Shown: positions 15,850-24,753 of the stretch, one piece after another
How the letters are laid out: every line of letters starts with the position of its first letter
How positions within the stretch are numbered: position 1 is the stretch's first letter
Assembly: GCF_019844075.1 (NCBI RefSeq)
Contig: NZ_CP081964.1
Location: forward strand, 3,100,001 to 3,164,000
Reading direction: 5' to 3'
Source of the DNA: Curtobacterium sp. TC1
Lineage (GTDB): Bacteria; Actinomycetota; Actinomycetes; Actinomycetales; Microbacteriaceae
DNA length: 64,000 nucleotides
Notes under the pieces: generated by a model
What the model was told of the DNA's origin: nothing
The model's input: only the letters and a program-made list of their open reading frames with translations
Database searches by the model: none
Program-made: the position numbers and the translations under genes

Positions 15850-16079
15850 GTGCAACACATCCGCTCCATCGTCACCCTCGCGGTCGTCTTCCTCGGTCTG
15901 GGCTTCCTGCTCACAGCCGGTGGTTCGGTCTGGACGACCCTCACCCCGGACGGCACCGGCGTGAACTTCGCCGCGGGTTTCATGTACATGGGCGCATGGT
16001 CGTCGGTATCGCCGGGATCGCACTCGGGGTCGCCGCGCTCGTGGCCGTCGCCCGGGCGGCGAAGCGCTTCGGCCGCTAA
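15850..16079 (+). pseudogene. Frameshifted second copy of the small membrane protein gene
   Basis: Starts at GTG (MQHIRSIVTLAVVFLGLGFLL) and is nearly identical to the 709-939 gene. Near 15992-15995 one base is missing (GGGCGCATGG here, GGGCGGCATGG there), so the frame shifts after MYMG; the rest of the protein (VVGIAGIALGVAALVAVARAAKR) is intact in the next frame up to TAA at 16077-16079. Its last three bases overlap the stop of the convergent phosphotransferase gene. It may be a recent pseudogene or a sequencing error. Confidence 0.65.
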
Positions 16080-17032
16080 CCGGCGAGCGCCTCGGCAGCA
16101 GCACCCCACCCGGTGGGGTCGTCCCCCGGCGGGATGAACAGCATCGTGTTCCAGAGCACCAGGACGTCCCACCACGCGAGCTCGTCGGCAGTGAGCGCGC
16201 TCACCGAGCGGTAGCCGTCGAGCAACTGCCGGTGGACCGCTTCGGGGACCGGCCCCCAGTCGTGGAAGAGCGTCCCGAGCAGGACGGCCGACCGCGCCAG
16301 TTCGACGATGCGGTGGTCGCGGCGCAGGTCCTCGAAGTCGATGACGGCGACGACGTCCGCGTCAGCGCACAGGACGTTCGCCGCCCGGTAGTCCCCGTGC
16401 ACGATCTGGACCGGCAGGTCGTCGGACGGCGCGGCCGTCAGCAACCGTCGCAGCGCCACCCGGGCACGGTCCGGCACGTTCGTCGTCGCACCGTCGAGCC
16501 AGTCCTCGACCTGCTGCAGGAGCGGGGCCGGCGGCGGGCGCACACCGGCTGCGCGCTCCCGATCGGGGCTGTCGCGCAGGGCGTCGTGGAAGCGGGCGAG
16601 CGTCGCACCGGCGGCGCGGACCTCTGCCGGTTCACGGACGTCCAGCAGTGTTCCGTCGATGACGCGCTGGAGCCCCATCGAGACCCCGTCGTCCTCGACC
16701 TGCACCCGTCCGTCGGGCGTCGGCACCGGGGCGGAAACGGGCAGGCCGCGCTCCGCGAGCCACGTCGTGAGGTCCGCCGCGAACGCCAAGCGCTCGAACC
16801 CCTCCGGTGCGATGGACCACTTCAGGAGCATCCGGCCGTCAGCGGTCGACACCCAGGCGAGCGCGTTGTGGTCACTCATCACGATGCGCTCGCACACGAC
16901 GACGTGCACGTTCCACCACCGGTCGAGCGTCCGGATGACCCAGTCCTCGGCAGCGGCGACGTCCGTGAACCCGAAGCGGCTCCGCAGCACCTGGGCGGGA
17001 TCGGCACGTTCCCAGAGCATCTCGAGGGTCAT
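16076..17032 (-). CDS. Aminoglycoside/choline-kinase-type phosphotransferase
   Basis: 318 residues with the APH fold. The N-lobe includes HNALAWVSTADGRMLLKW (the Lys that holds ATP). The catalytic loop is VQIVHGDYRAANVL (HxDxxxxN), and VIDFEDLRRDH is the metal-binding DFE-type motif. Family members phosphorylate aminoglycosides, macrolides, homoserine or other small alcohols; the substrate cannot be told from sequence. It stands alone, convergent with the duplicated small gene. The start at 17032 gives a full-length N-lobe. Confidence 0.82.
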   Translation of the reverse strand: MTLEMLWERADPAQVLRSRFGFTDVAAAEDWVIRTLDRWWNVHVVVCERIVMSDHNALAWVSTADGRMLLKWSIAPEGFERLAFAADLTTWLAERGLPVSAPVPTPDGRVQVEDDGVSMGLQRVIDGTLLDVREPAEVRAAGATLARFHDALRDSPDRERAAGVRPPPAPLLQQVEDWLDGATTNVPDRARVALRRLLTAAPSDDLPVQIVHGDYRAANVLCADADVVAVIDFEDLRRDHRIVELARSAVLLGTLFHDWGPVPEAVHRQLLDGYRSVSALTADELAWWDVLVLWNTMLFIPPGDDPTGWGAAAEALAG

Positions 17033-17129
17033 CGCTCCACCCTCGCAGGTCGCGCTGGCATCCGGTACCGGTCCCCCGACGGAAGCGACACCGTGTCGCG
17101 GCGACGGTCACGCACGCGCAGCTGACGCC

Positions 17130-17378
17130 TCAGCGGCGGCGGGCGCGGAGCCGCTGCACGCCCACCCATCCGGCGACCGCGAAGCACCCGAGCGCGAGGG
17201 CGTACGAGACGAGCAGATCGGCCCATGCACGCGGGTTGATCGACCCGTCGGGCAACCGTTCCTGCAACTGGAACGCTGTCGGGAACAGCCAGTAGGACGT
17301 CGCGTAGACGGTCAGCGCCACTCCGACGACGACCGAGACGACGATGATCCACCGAGCGGCGCGCGCTCCGACGGTCAC
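17130..17378 (-). CDS. Small two-TM membrane protein coupled to MarR gene
   Basis: 82 residues from a GTG that overlaps the stop of the MarR gene (GTGA). Two hydrophobic helices (about 10-30 and 53-72) are separated by PTAFQLQERLPDGSINPRAW. The C-terminus is Arg-rich. AAGGGGG precedes the start. No known family; the coupling implies function with the MarR regulator. Confidence 0.6.
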   Translation of the reverse strand: MTVGARAARWIIVVSVVVGVALTVYATSYWLFPTAFQLQERLPDGSINPRAWADLLVSYALALGCFAVAGWVGVQRLRARRR

Positions 17379-17881
17379 GCGGACGCCCCCTTCGCGGATC
17401 GTCGCGACGCTGACCGCGGCGGGTTTGATCGCAGGTGTTCGCTGATGCGCCCGAGGACCCGTGCGAGGTCGCTGGCGTCGTCGTCCGAGATGGCGGCGAA
17501 CAGCAGCGAGTGGACCGTACCGATGTGCCCGGGGAACACCTGCTCCAGGACCTCGCGCCCCGCGTCGGTGATCGCGACGACGGTGCTGCGCTCGTCGTCC
17601 GGCGACGGGGACCTCGTGACGAGCCCGCGCTGTTCGAGCAGTTGCGCCTGGTAGGTCAGACCGCTTCGGCTGTACACGACACCGTCGGCCAGGTCCGTCA
17701 TGCGCAGATGCCCGTCCGGAGCATCCCCCAGCCGCGCCAGGAGCTGGAACTGCACAGTGCTCAACCCGCCGACGTCGCGGAGCTGCTTCTCGACCGCGGG
17801 GCGCAGGAGTGCACTCACCTCGGTCAGCGCGAAGTAGGCGCCGAGCTGTGTCGGGGTCAGTGCGGTGGGGGTGTCGCTCAT
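17375..17881 (-). CDS. MarR-family regulator of the divergent oxidoreductase
   Basis: 168 residues. The winged helix-turn-helix is LRMTDLADGVVYSRSGLTYQAQLLEQRGLVTRSPSPDDERSTVVAITDAGREVL, flanked by long dimerisation helices. It is divergent from an NADP-dependent quinone oxidoreductase-like gene at 17974. The 92-base gap holds two nearly identical 18-bp palindromes (17899-17916 and 17937-17954), the expected operators. MarR proteins of this arrangement usually repress both genes until a quinone, phenolic or electrophile binds. The coupled small membrane gene follows. Confidence 0.9.
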   Translation of the reverse strand: MSDTPTALTPTQLGAYFALTEVSALLRPAVEKQLRDVGGLSTVQFQLLARLGDAPDGHLRMTDLADGVVYSRSGLTYQAQLLEQRGLVTRSPSPDDERSTVVAITDAGREVLEQVFPGHIGTVHSLLFAAISDDDASDLARVLGRISEHLRSNPPRSASRRSAKGASA

Positions 17882-17898
17882 ACAGCCATCCTACCTGT

Positions 17899-17916
17899 TG
17901 CTTCGAGTTCGAAGCA
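17899..17916. promoter_or_regulatory. MarR operator 1
   Basis: TGCTTCGAGTTCGAAGCA, an 18-bp palindrome with one central mismatch, 18 bases upstream of the MarR start. It matches operator 2 in all but two bases. Confidence 0.75.
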
Positions 17917-17936
17917 GTGCTAGCGTCTCCGACAAG

Positions 17937-17954
17937 CGCTTCGAATTCGAAGCA
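17937..17954. promoter_or_regulatory. MarR operator 2
   Basis: CGCTTCGAATTCGAAGCA, an 18-bp palindrome (only the outermost pair mismatched), 20 bases before the oxidoreductase start and centred 38 bp from operator 1. Binding here would block the oxidoreductase promoter. Confidence 0.75.
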
Positions 17955-17973
17955 ATTACGAAAGGGCATCATC

Positions 17974-18903
17974 ATGAAGGCAGTGCAGTTCCACGAAGTC
18001 GGCGGACCCGAGGTCCTCCAGTACGGCGAGGTCGAGCAGCCGACCCCGGCAGCGGGTCAGGTGCGGCTCCGCGTCGCGGCGTCCGCGTACAACGCCGCAG
18101 ACAACGGCATGCGGGCCGGCTTCCTGCCGATCCCGATCCAGCTGCCGCACGTCCCCGGCTACGACGTCTCCGGCACGGTCGACGCGATCGGCGAGGGGGT
18201 GACCGGGTTGACCGTGGGCGACGCGGGCATCGCGTTCCTGCCGATGGACCGCGACGGCGGGGCAGCCGAGTACGTCATCGCACCGGCGGACGCCGTGGTC
18301 GCAGCGCCGACGAGCATCCCACTGGCCGACGCGGCCGCGCTGCCGTCCGTCGCGCTGACCGCCTGGCAGGCCCTGTTCGACGACGGCCGGCTCACCGCCG
18401 GACAGCGGCTGCTCGTCGTGGGTGCCGGCGGGGTCGTCGGCAAGTACGCCGTCCAGCTCGCCAAGCGCGCCGGAGCACACGTCATCGCGACCGCCAGCCC
18501 CCGCAGTGCCGATGCCGTGCGCGCGGCCGGTGCCGACCAGGTCATCGACCACACCGACGTCGACCTGCTCGACGCCCTCGACGGTCAGGTCGACGTGCTG
18601 CTCAACCTGGCGCCGATCGAGCCCGAGCAGTTCGCGGCGGACGTCGCAGCGGTCCGCGACGGCGGGGTCGTCGTGAGCACGACGGCGTTCATGGCCACCC
18701 CGGGTGACGAGTCCCGAGCCGTGCGCGCAGCGACCGTGTTCGTCCTGCCGAACCGCGAACGCCTGACGGAGCTCGTCGCGTTGGTCGACGACGGTGCACT
18801 GACGGTCGAGGTCACGCGGCGCATCCCGCTCGCCGAGCTCCCCGCACTGCACACCGAGGGCGCAGCCGGGAGGATCGCCGGCAAGGTCATCGTTCTGCCC
18901 TGA
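17974..18903 (+). CDS. NADP-dependent zinc-type alcohol dehydrogenase/quinone oxidoreductase
   Basis: 309 residues. The N-terminal GroES-like domain starts MKAVQFHEVGGPEVLQYGEV and holds PGYDVSGTVDAIGEGV. The Rossmann domain contains VVGAGGVVGKYAVQLAKRAGAHVIATASP, the nucleotide site. There are no catalytic zinc ligands, so it belongs with the QOR-type reductases of quinones, enones or aldehydes. AAAGGG precedes the ATG. It is divergent from, and probably repressed by, the MarR regulator through the twin palindromes, so induction by an electrophile is likely. Confidence 0.9.
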   Translation: MKAVQFHEVGGPEVLQYGEVEQPTPAAGQVRLRVAASAYNAADNGMRAGFLPIPIQLPHVPGYDVSGTVDAIGEGVTGLTVGDAGIAFLPMDRDGGAAEYVIAPADAVVAAPTSIPLADAAALPSVALTAWQALFDDGRLTAGQRLLVVGAGGVVGKYAVQLAKRAGAHVIATASPRSADAVRAAGADQVIDHTDVDLLDALDGQVDVLLNLAPIEPEQFAADVAAVRDGGVVVSTTAFMATPGDESRAVRAATVFVLPNRERLTELVALVDDGALTVEVTRRIPLAELPALHTEGAAGRIAGKVIVLP

Positions 18904-18917
18904 CCCGGATCACCGGA

Positions 18918-19787
18918 TCACCGGAGCGACCAGTGTGACGGGCGGTCCAGGTCGTCGGGCAGCACCGTGGATGCGTCACCCTGGGCGGCGTTCACCTGCG
19001 GCTGGGTGAGGAACAGCGCGTTCGACAGGTCCGCTCCCCCGAGCCGGGCATCGCGCAGGTCCGCCCCGAGCAGGTCCACGCCAGACAGGTCGCCTCCCCG
19101 CAGGTCCGCGGCGATCAGGACCGCACCGCGCAGATCGGCGCCGACCAGGACACGAGATCGCAGGTCGCGGCCGGCCAGGTCAGCCGACGGGTGCAGGTCA
19201 CCGACCGCCTCACCGGCGGCGGGGTACCCACCTCGAGCCTCGGCGCTGACGTCGATCAGGACGGAACGAACGTCGAACCGGAGCGACTCGACGTCCACCG
19301 CGATGACGTCGGCCAGCTCGCCGTCGAGGACCTGCTGAATGCGGCGCCCGAGCACGGTCGGTGCTTCCGCAGACCCCAGAACGGTCGATCGGGACACCGC
19401 CTCGGCCAGGTACCAGAGCATCTCGTGGAGCTGCCGGGCGACGGCGAAGGCCCGGAACATCTCGGGCTTCGAGTCGGGTTCGTCGACCCAGCTCGTGCCG
19501 TCGAACAGGACCTGCGAGACGTACTGGCCGGCCCCGAAGCAGTCGAAGGTGGTGCATCCGGTGAAGCCCCGTGGACGGAGGGCCTGGTGGATCGTGCAGG
19601 AGAAGTCGTCGGCCAGGTTGCGGCACGGGGTCCCCGCGGCCTTGTCGATCGGGAAGTCGCTGGACCGCTGGAACCCGAAGGCGGTGCAGCAGAGCGCGAA
19701 GCAGTCACCGCACGAAGCGCGGAGGGCCGAGCGGTCGGCGGGAGAAGAAGGAGAAAGAGGAGGAAAAGAAGAAGAAGACGATGACAT
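18918..19787 (-). CDS. Pentapeptide-repeat protein with Cys-rich N-terminal domain
   Basis: 289 residues. After a Ser-rich start ([10 protein letters not shown]) comes a Cys-rich module (about 26-90): [22 protein letters not shown], and [14 protein letters not shown], a pattern expected to hold zinc, iron or an Fe-S cluster. A helical middle (about 100-170) leads to pentapeptide repeats of the A(D/N)LRG type (about 200-265: [21 protein letters not shown] and so on), which form a right-handed beta helix. Similar proteins occur in other actinobacteria with unknown role. The 5' end is encoded by an unusual TCT/TCC-rich tract. Confidence 0.85.
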   Translation of the reverse strand: MSSSSSSFPPLSPSSPADRSALRASCGDCFALCCTAFGFQRSSDFPIDKAAGTPCRNLADDFSCTIHQALRPRGFTGCTTFDCFGAGQYVSQVLFDGTSWVDEPDSKPEMFRAFAVARQLHEMLWYLAEAVSRSTVLGSAEAPTVLGRRIQQVLDGELADVIAVDVESLRFDVRSVLIDVSAEARGGYPAAGEAVGDLHPSADLAGRDLRSRVLVGADLRGAVLIAADLRGGDLSGVDLLGADLRDARLGGADLSNALFLTQPQVNAAQGDASTVLPDDLDRPSHWSLR

Positions 19788-19989
19788 GGACGAACGGTCT
19801 CTCTGGAGTGGACTCGACAGGGCGCCGGGGTGCTGGGGAACTCCGTCGGGAGTCCCCGTTCCGGGCGCACGAGACCACCGCCCCTCGTCCGAGGAGCGAA
19901 CCGGTGCCGCTGGGTGTGCTCTGGGTCACAGAGCGGGAGGACGTGTCACTGTCCGCCAGCGTAGCTCCGCACGAGGTCAGCCGGCGTGA

Positions 19990-21195
19990 TCACCCGGTCT
20001 CACCCGTGGCCCAGAAGTAGGTCAGCGGGGAGCCGTTGACCAGGTGGTCGCCGATCACCCGTTGCTGGAACACCACCGGGTTGTGCGACGACAGGGTCCG
20101 CGCGTTCCGCCAGTGCCGGTCGAGGGAACGGTCACGGTCGGTGGCGCTGGCCCCGCCGACCTCGAAGAGCGTGGTCGCCGCCCGCAGCACGATCTCGACC
20201 ACCACTCCCTGGAGGGCGATCGTCCGGAGTTCGGCCGCATCGATCAGCGCGTCGGCTCCGTCATCACCGGACTCGATCGCGCCGTGCGCAGCGTCGATGG
20301 CCGCGGCGGCGTCCAGGACGAGGGCCTCGGCGGCGATCGCGTCCGATGCGATGCGGCCGACGACGGACTGCACGAGCGGGTCCGTGGCCGCGGTCGCCCC
20401 GACTCCGTGCTGGTAGTGCCGGGTCCGTGACCGTACGAACGATGCGGCGTCGCGGGCGGCCGCGGCGCCGACCCCGGCGAGCGACGCCAGCAGCACGGTC
20501 TGCAGGAACGCCGGCAGCACGGTTCGCCGCTCCGAACGCTCGGGTCGGAGTTGCCAGAGCTCCACGCGGACGCCGTCGAACTTCGTCGTGCCGCTGCCGG
20601 TCAGCCGCTGCCCGAAGCCGTTCCAGTCGTCGCGGACCTCCACACCGGGGTCGTCGACCCGCACGGTGACCCCGACGGTGTGCCCGTCCGGTGTGCGCGC
20701 GGAGACGGTCGTCCAGTCGGCGAAGATCGTGCCGGTGCTGTAGTGCTTCTCACCGTGCAGGCGCCAGCCGTCGCCGTCGGGCACGATGTGCGTCGACAGG
20801 GATCCGACCGCTGCGGTCGAGCGCTCGTGGCTGGCGTTGCCGAAGACCTCGCCCGCGGCGATGCGGGTGAACCACTCGTCACGGCGGACGACGTCGGGTT
20901 CGAGCAGCAGTTCCTCGACGAAGGCGAAGTGCGCGCGGAGGAGCTGCGGGATGTTCGAGTCGGCCTCCGCGAGACGGATGAGCAGCGCGAAGAGGTCGGT
21001 CGCCGACGCACCCGCACCGCCGGAGGACGTCGGCACCGTCACGGCTGTGAAGCCCGAATCCGCCAGCCACCTGACCGGTTCGTGCGGCAGGGAACGGCTC
21101 TGCTCGCGCTCCACCGCCCCGGCCGCGATCCGCTCGAACACCGGCGCGAAGCGCTCCAGCAGGGAGGTGGGGGTGGGCAGTGTCGTGGTGGTCAT
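19990..21195 (-). CDS. Acyl-CoA dehydrogenase-fold monooxygenase (SfnB/DszC-like)
   Basis: 401 residues of the acyl-CoA dehydrogenase fold with the features of the SfnB/DszC branch: LADSGFTAVTVPTSSGGAGAS near the N-terminus, LHGEKHYSTGTIFADW in the beta domain, and SLDRHWRNARTLSSHNPVVF at the C-terminus. These enzymes use reduced FMN to oxidise sulfur compounds such as sulfides or sulfones instead of dehydrogenating acyl-CoA. It is the last gene of the ABC importer operon; its ATG overlaps the ATPase stop (ATGA). The DszA/NtaA-like monooxygenase gene lies divergent at the other end. No flavin reductase was found here. Confidence 0.85.
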   Translation of the reverse strand: MTTTTLPTPTSLLERFAPVFERIAAGAVEREQSRSLPHEPVRWLADSGFTAVTVPTSSGGAGASATDLFALLIRLAEADSNIPQLLRAHFAFVEELLLEPDVVRRDEWFTRIAAGEVFGNASHERSTAAVGSLSTHIVPDGDGWRLHGEKHYSTGTIFADWTTVSARTPDGHTVGVTVRVDDPGVEVRDDWNGFGQRLTGSGTTKFDGVRVELWQLRPERSERRTVLPAFLQTVLLASLAGVGAAAARDAASFVRSRTRHYQHGVGATAATDPLVQSVVGRIASDAIAAEALVLDAAAAIDAAHGAIESGDDGADALIDAAELRTIALQGVVVEIVLRAATTLFEVGGASATDRDRSLDRHWRNARTLSSHNPVVFQQRVIGDHLVNGSPLTYFWATGETG

Positions 21196-22910
21196 GATTC
21201 CTCCTGGAGGTTCCGGTGGGCGCTGACGCCCGGGATCGCGTCGAGCAGCCCCTGCGTGTACGGGTCGCGCGGCGAGCGGAACACCTGGTCGGCCGTTCCC
21301 TCCTCGACGACACGACCGTCGCGCAGCACGAGCACGCGATCGCTGACGTGGTGGATCACACCGAGGTCGTGCGAGATGAAGAGCGCAGCGGTTCCGTACT
21401 CCTGTCGGATGTCGGCGAGCAGGTCGAGCACCTGCGCCTGGACGGACACGTCGAGCGCGCTGACGGCCTCGTCCAGGACGAGCACGTCTGGATCGGTGGC
21501 GAGCGCGCGGGCGATGGCGACGCGCTGTCGCTGGCCGCCGGACAGCGTCGACGGGTGCCGGCGTGCGATGGACAGGTCGAGTCCGACGCCCGTGAGCAGC
21601 TCCTCCGTGCGAGCGGTGTCGGAACGACCGTCCTCGGGTGTGCCACGGGCGGCTCGCGCCCCGGTGAGCGCCGAACGGATCAGCTCTCCCACGCTGCGGC
21701 GCGGGTCGAACGACGACAGGGGGTCCTGCGACACCGTTGCGATCCGCGGTCGATCACCGCGACGAGCACGCTCCGACAGTGCCGACCAGGGCCGTCCCTC
21801 CAACGTGACGGAGCCCGAGGACGGCGGGGTCAGCGCGAGGGCGATGGCAGCCGTCGTGGACTTCCCGGAGCCGGACTCCCCCACGATCCCGAGCGTCTCC
21901 CCTGCGCGCAGGTCGAACGACACGTCGTCGACCACGGTCCGGACGACCCGGTCGGGGCCGCGGTAGCGCTTGCTGACGTGCGAGACGGAGAGCACCACCG
22001 ATCCGGCGACGGGCACCGGCCGCGAGGCCGGCCGCGGCGCGAGGGTGGCACGGGGAGCGTCGGACAACCGTGTGCCCGGCGCGTGCGCTGCGGGGATCGC
22101 CGAGAGCAGCCGCTTCGTGTACGGGTCCTGCGGGTCGCCGAGGACGGCGCCGACCGGCCCCTGCTCGACGACGACACCGTGCTGCATCACCACGACGTCG
22201 TCCGCGAGCCGTTCGACGACGCCGAGGTCGTGGCTGATGAGCACGAGCCCGGTCCCGCCTGCGCGGAGCTCGTCGAGGAGCGCGAGGATCTGCGCCTGCA
22301 CGGTGGTGTCGAGCGCCGTCGTCGGCTCGTCGGCGATGAGCACCGCGGGGTCGAGGGCGATCGCCGCGGCGATGAGCGCGCGCTGCCGGAGCCCGCCGGA
22401 CAGTTCCGACGGCAGCTGCCGCGCACGCAACGACGGCGACGGGATCCCGACGCGCTCGAGCAGCGAGAGCACCTGCCGTTCGCGCTCCGCCCGCGGTCCG
22501 ACGCCGTGCACCCGGAGCGCGTCGGCGACGGACGCCCCGATCTTCCGGAGCGGATCGAGCGAGACGAGGGCGTCCTGCAGCACGTACCCGGCCTCCTTCC
22601 CGCGCACCTTCCGCCACGAGCCGTCGGACAGGTCGCGCAGGTCGCGTCCGCCGAGCGACAGCGTCGAGGCCGTGGTCGTCGACGTCGGACCGTTCAGCCC
22701 GAGCAGCGACCGGGCCGTGACGCTCTTGCCGGAGCCGGATTCACCGACGATCGCCACGCAGCGTCCGGCCTCGAGCGTGAAGGAGACGTCCTGCACGACG
22801 GTGCGGCCGCCGAAGGCGACGGAGAGACTCCGGACGTCGACGACGGGATCGTCGCCACCACGGAACGGGACGGACGCCGTGGCGGACGTGAGCTGCGATG
22901 CGGTGGTCAC
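21192..22910 (-). CDS. Peptide/nickel-type ABC transporter ATPase with two fused ABC domains
   Basis: 572 residues: two complete ABC modules in tandem. Each has Walker A (GESGSGKS), a signature (LSGGLRQR in the first, LSGGQRQR in the second), Walker B (VLIADEP and VLVLDEA) and the oligopeptide-transporter C-terminal tail (DPYTKRLLSAIP, DPYTQGLLDAIP). It corresponds to DppD and DppF fused. The start is the GTG at 22910 overlapping the permease stop (GTGA). Energises import of the substrate bound by the 24750-26411 lipoprotein. Confidence 0.92.
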   Translation of the reverse strand: MTTASQLTSATASVPFRGGDDPVVDVRSLSVAFGGRTVVQDVSFTLEAGRCVAIVGESGSGKSVTARSLLGLNGPTSTTTASTLSLGGRDLRDLSDGSWRKVRGKEAGYVLQDALVSLDPLRKIGASVADALRVHGVGPRAERERQVLSLLERVGIPSPSLRARQLPSELSGGLRQRALIAAAIALDPAVLIADEPTTALDTTVQAQILALLDELRAGGTGLVLISHDLGVVERLADDVVVMQHGVVVEQGPVGAVLGDPQDPYTKRLLSAIPAAHAPGTRLSDAPRATLAPRPASRPVPVAGSVVLSVSHVSKRYRGPDRVVRTVVDDVSFDLRAGETLGIVGESGSGKSTTAAIALALTPPSSGSVTLEGRPWSALSERARRGDRPRIATVSQDPLSSFDPRRSVGELIRSALTGARAARGTPEDGRSDTARTEELLTGVGLDLSIARRHPSTLSGGQRQRVAIARALATDPDVLVLDEAVSALDVSVQAQVLDLLADIRQEYGTAALFISHDLGVIHHVSDRVLVLRDGRVVEEGTADQVFRSPRDPYTQGLLDAIPGVSAHRNLQEES

Positions 22911-23815
22911 CGGGGGCCTCCAGGCTGGGTCAGGGTCTGCAGGGCGCGACCGACGGCGGTCAGTGACAGCGCGAGCAGGACGATCACGACGCCCGGCCAG
23001 AAGTCGAGCCACCACGCCTGCTGCAGGTAGTTCCGGCCGGCGTTGAGCATCGCGCCCCACTCCGGGGCGGGCGGCTGCACGCCCATGCCGAGGAACCCGA
23101 GCGCGGACGCCCAGACGATCGCCTGCCCGATGCCGAGCGTGACGAGCACGGTGAGCGGTCGGAAGGCGTTGGGCAGCAGCGTCCGGAACAGCACGTGCGC
23201 CGAGGAGTGCCCGAGCGCGCGTTCGGCCTGCACGTACGCGGCCCCGCGGACCGCGAGCACCTGCCCACGCACCATCCGGGCGTACCCCGGGATCGTCGCG
23301 ATGCCGACGGCCAGGATCTGTGTCCCGGCGCTCGACCCGAAGACGGCGATCAGGATGAGCGCGAGCAGGATGCCCGGGAACGCGTAGAGCACCTCGATGA
23401 CACGCGTCACCACGGCGTCGACCGCTCGGCCGCCGAGTCCGCCGAGGACGCCGAGGAGGACGGCCCCGGCGAGGCCGAGCGCGGTCGCGCCGACCCCGAT
23501 CAGGACCGACTGGCCGGCCCCGTGCACGACACGCGAGTAGACGTCCCGGCCGGACTGGTCGGTCCCGAAGACGTGCTGCGCACTGGGTGCGTCGAAGCTC
23601 TTGCCCAGGTCGATGGCGAGCGGGTCCTGTGGTGCGAGCAGGGATGGCCAGAGGGCCGCCATCGCGACGAGCGCGATGAAGGCGGCGGCCACCCAGAACG
23701 AGACGCGGCGCAACGGATGGGAGGCTCGACGCACCGTGCGGACACCGGCCTCGGCCGGTGCCGGGTCTGGTTGCAGGGCACGGGGTTCGCTGGGTGCGAT
23801 CGTTGCGGTGGTCAT
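22907..23815 (-). CDS. ABC transporter permease (DppC-like)
   Basis: 302 residues. N-terminal OppC-type segment (RRVSFWVAAAFIALVAMAALW, then HVFGTDQSGRDVYSRVVHGA), five or six membrane helices, and the EAA loop QAERALGHSSAHVLFRTLLPNAFRPL that docks on the ATPase. Start at the ATG overlapping the previous permease stop (ATGA, 23812-23815); the frame stays open further upstream but runs into the neighbouring permease gene. Second permease of the importer. Confidence 0.93.
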   Translation of the reverse strand: MTTATIAPSEPRALQPDPAPAEAGVRTVRRASHPLRRVSFWVAAAFIALVAMAALWPSLLAPQDPLAIDLGKSFDAPSAQHVFGTDQSGRDVYSRVVHGAGQSVLIGVGATALGLAGAVLLGVLGGLGGRAVDAVVTRVIEVLYAFPGILLALILIAVFGSSAGTQILAVGIATIPGYARMVRGQVLAVRGAAYVQAERALGHSSAHVLFRTLLPNAFRPLTVLVTLGIGQAIVWASALGFLGMGVQPPAPEWGAMLNAGRNYLQQAWWLDFWPGVVIVLLALSLTAVGRALQTLTQPGGPR

Positions 23816-24753
23816 GCTGCGGCTCCGCTCGTGTGGCGCAGTCTCGGGTCCACCAGGACGTACGCGATGTCGGTCAGGATGTTCGCCACGACGTAGACGA
23901 GTGCCACGACGAAGGTGATGCCGATGACGAGCGGCAGGTCCTGCGCGCTCACGGCCGTGACCAGGACCTGCCCGATGCCCTGGCGGGCGAACACGACCTC
24001 GGCGATGACGGCTCCCGAGACCAACGATCCGAGCCCCCAGCCGGACAGCGTGACTCCGGGGAGCGCCGCGTGCCGGAGTACGTACTTCCCGCGGATCGCA
24101 CGGTCGGACAGACCACGGCTGCGGGCGGAGAGGACGAACGGCTGCTGCTGCTTGTCCTCGAACTCGTCGCGGGTGACCTGCCCGAGGAACCCGGCGAGCG
24201 GGATGGCCAGGGTCAGCGCCGGCAGGACGATGCCGAGCACGCCCGACCCGATGACCGGGAACCAGTGCAACTGGACCGCGAAGACGAGCAGCAGTACGAG
24301 GCCGAGCCAGAACTGCGGGAGTCCGGCCGCGACCGTCTCGAGCACCGAGCCGAGGCGTCCGACGATTCCGGGACGTCCGGCAGTGAGGAGCGTCGAGGCG
24401 ATGGAGAGCAACCACGCGATGACGAGCGCGGACACCGTCAGCGCCAGGGTCGGGCCGATCTGTCCCGCGATGACGGTCGTGACGGACTGCTTCAGTGTGT
24501 AGGACTCCCCGAAGTCGAGCCGGAACAGCCCGCCGAGGAAGTCGCCGTACTGCACGATGAGCGGCCGGTCGAAACCGTACTGCTCCGTGACGGCGGCGAC
24601 GGCTTCCTTCGTGGGGTGAGCAGCGGCACCACCGAGGATCGCGACCGCCGGGTCACCGGGCACCGCGTGTTCGAGGAAGAACACGATGGTGCCGACGGCG
24701 AGGAGCAGGACCACCGCCTCGACGAGGCGCCGTGTGACTCGGACGACCATCAC
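23812..24753 (-). CDS. ABC transporter permease (DppB-like)
   Basis: 313 residues. The N-terminus (VRVTRRLVEAVVLLLAVGTIVFFL, HAVPGDPA) is typical of DppB/OppB; six membrane helices follow and the EAA loop is SARSRGLSDRAIRGKYVLRHAALPGV. The start overlaps the stop of the substrate-binding protein gene. With the 22907-23815 protein it makes the membrane channel. Confidence 0.93.
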   Translation of the reverse strand: MMVVRVTRRLVEAVVLLLAVGTIVFFLEHAVPGDPAVAILGGAAAHPTKEAVAAVTEQYGFDRPLIVQYGDFLGGLFRLDFGESYTLKQSVTTVIAGQIGPTLALTVSALVIAWLLSIASTLLTAGRPGIVGRLGSVLETVAAGLPQFWLGLVLLLVFAVQLHWFPVIGSGVLGIVLPALTLAIPLAGFLGQVTRDEFEDKQQQPFVLSARSRGLSDRAIRGKYVLRHAALPGVTLSGWGLGSLVSGAVIAEVVFARQGIGQVLVTAVSAQDLPLVIGITFVVALVYVVANILTDIAYVLVDPRLRHTSGAAA

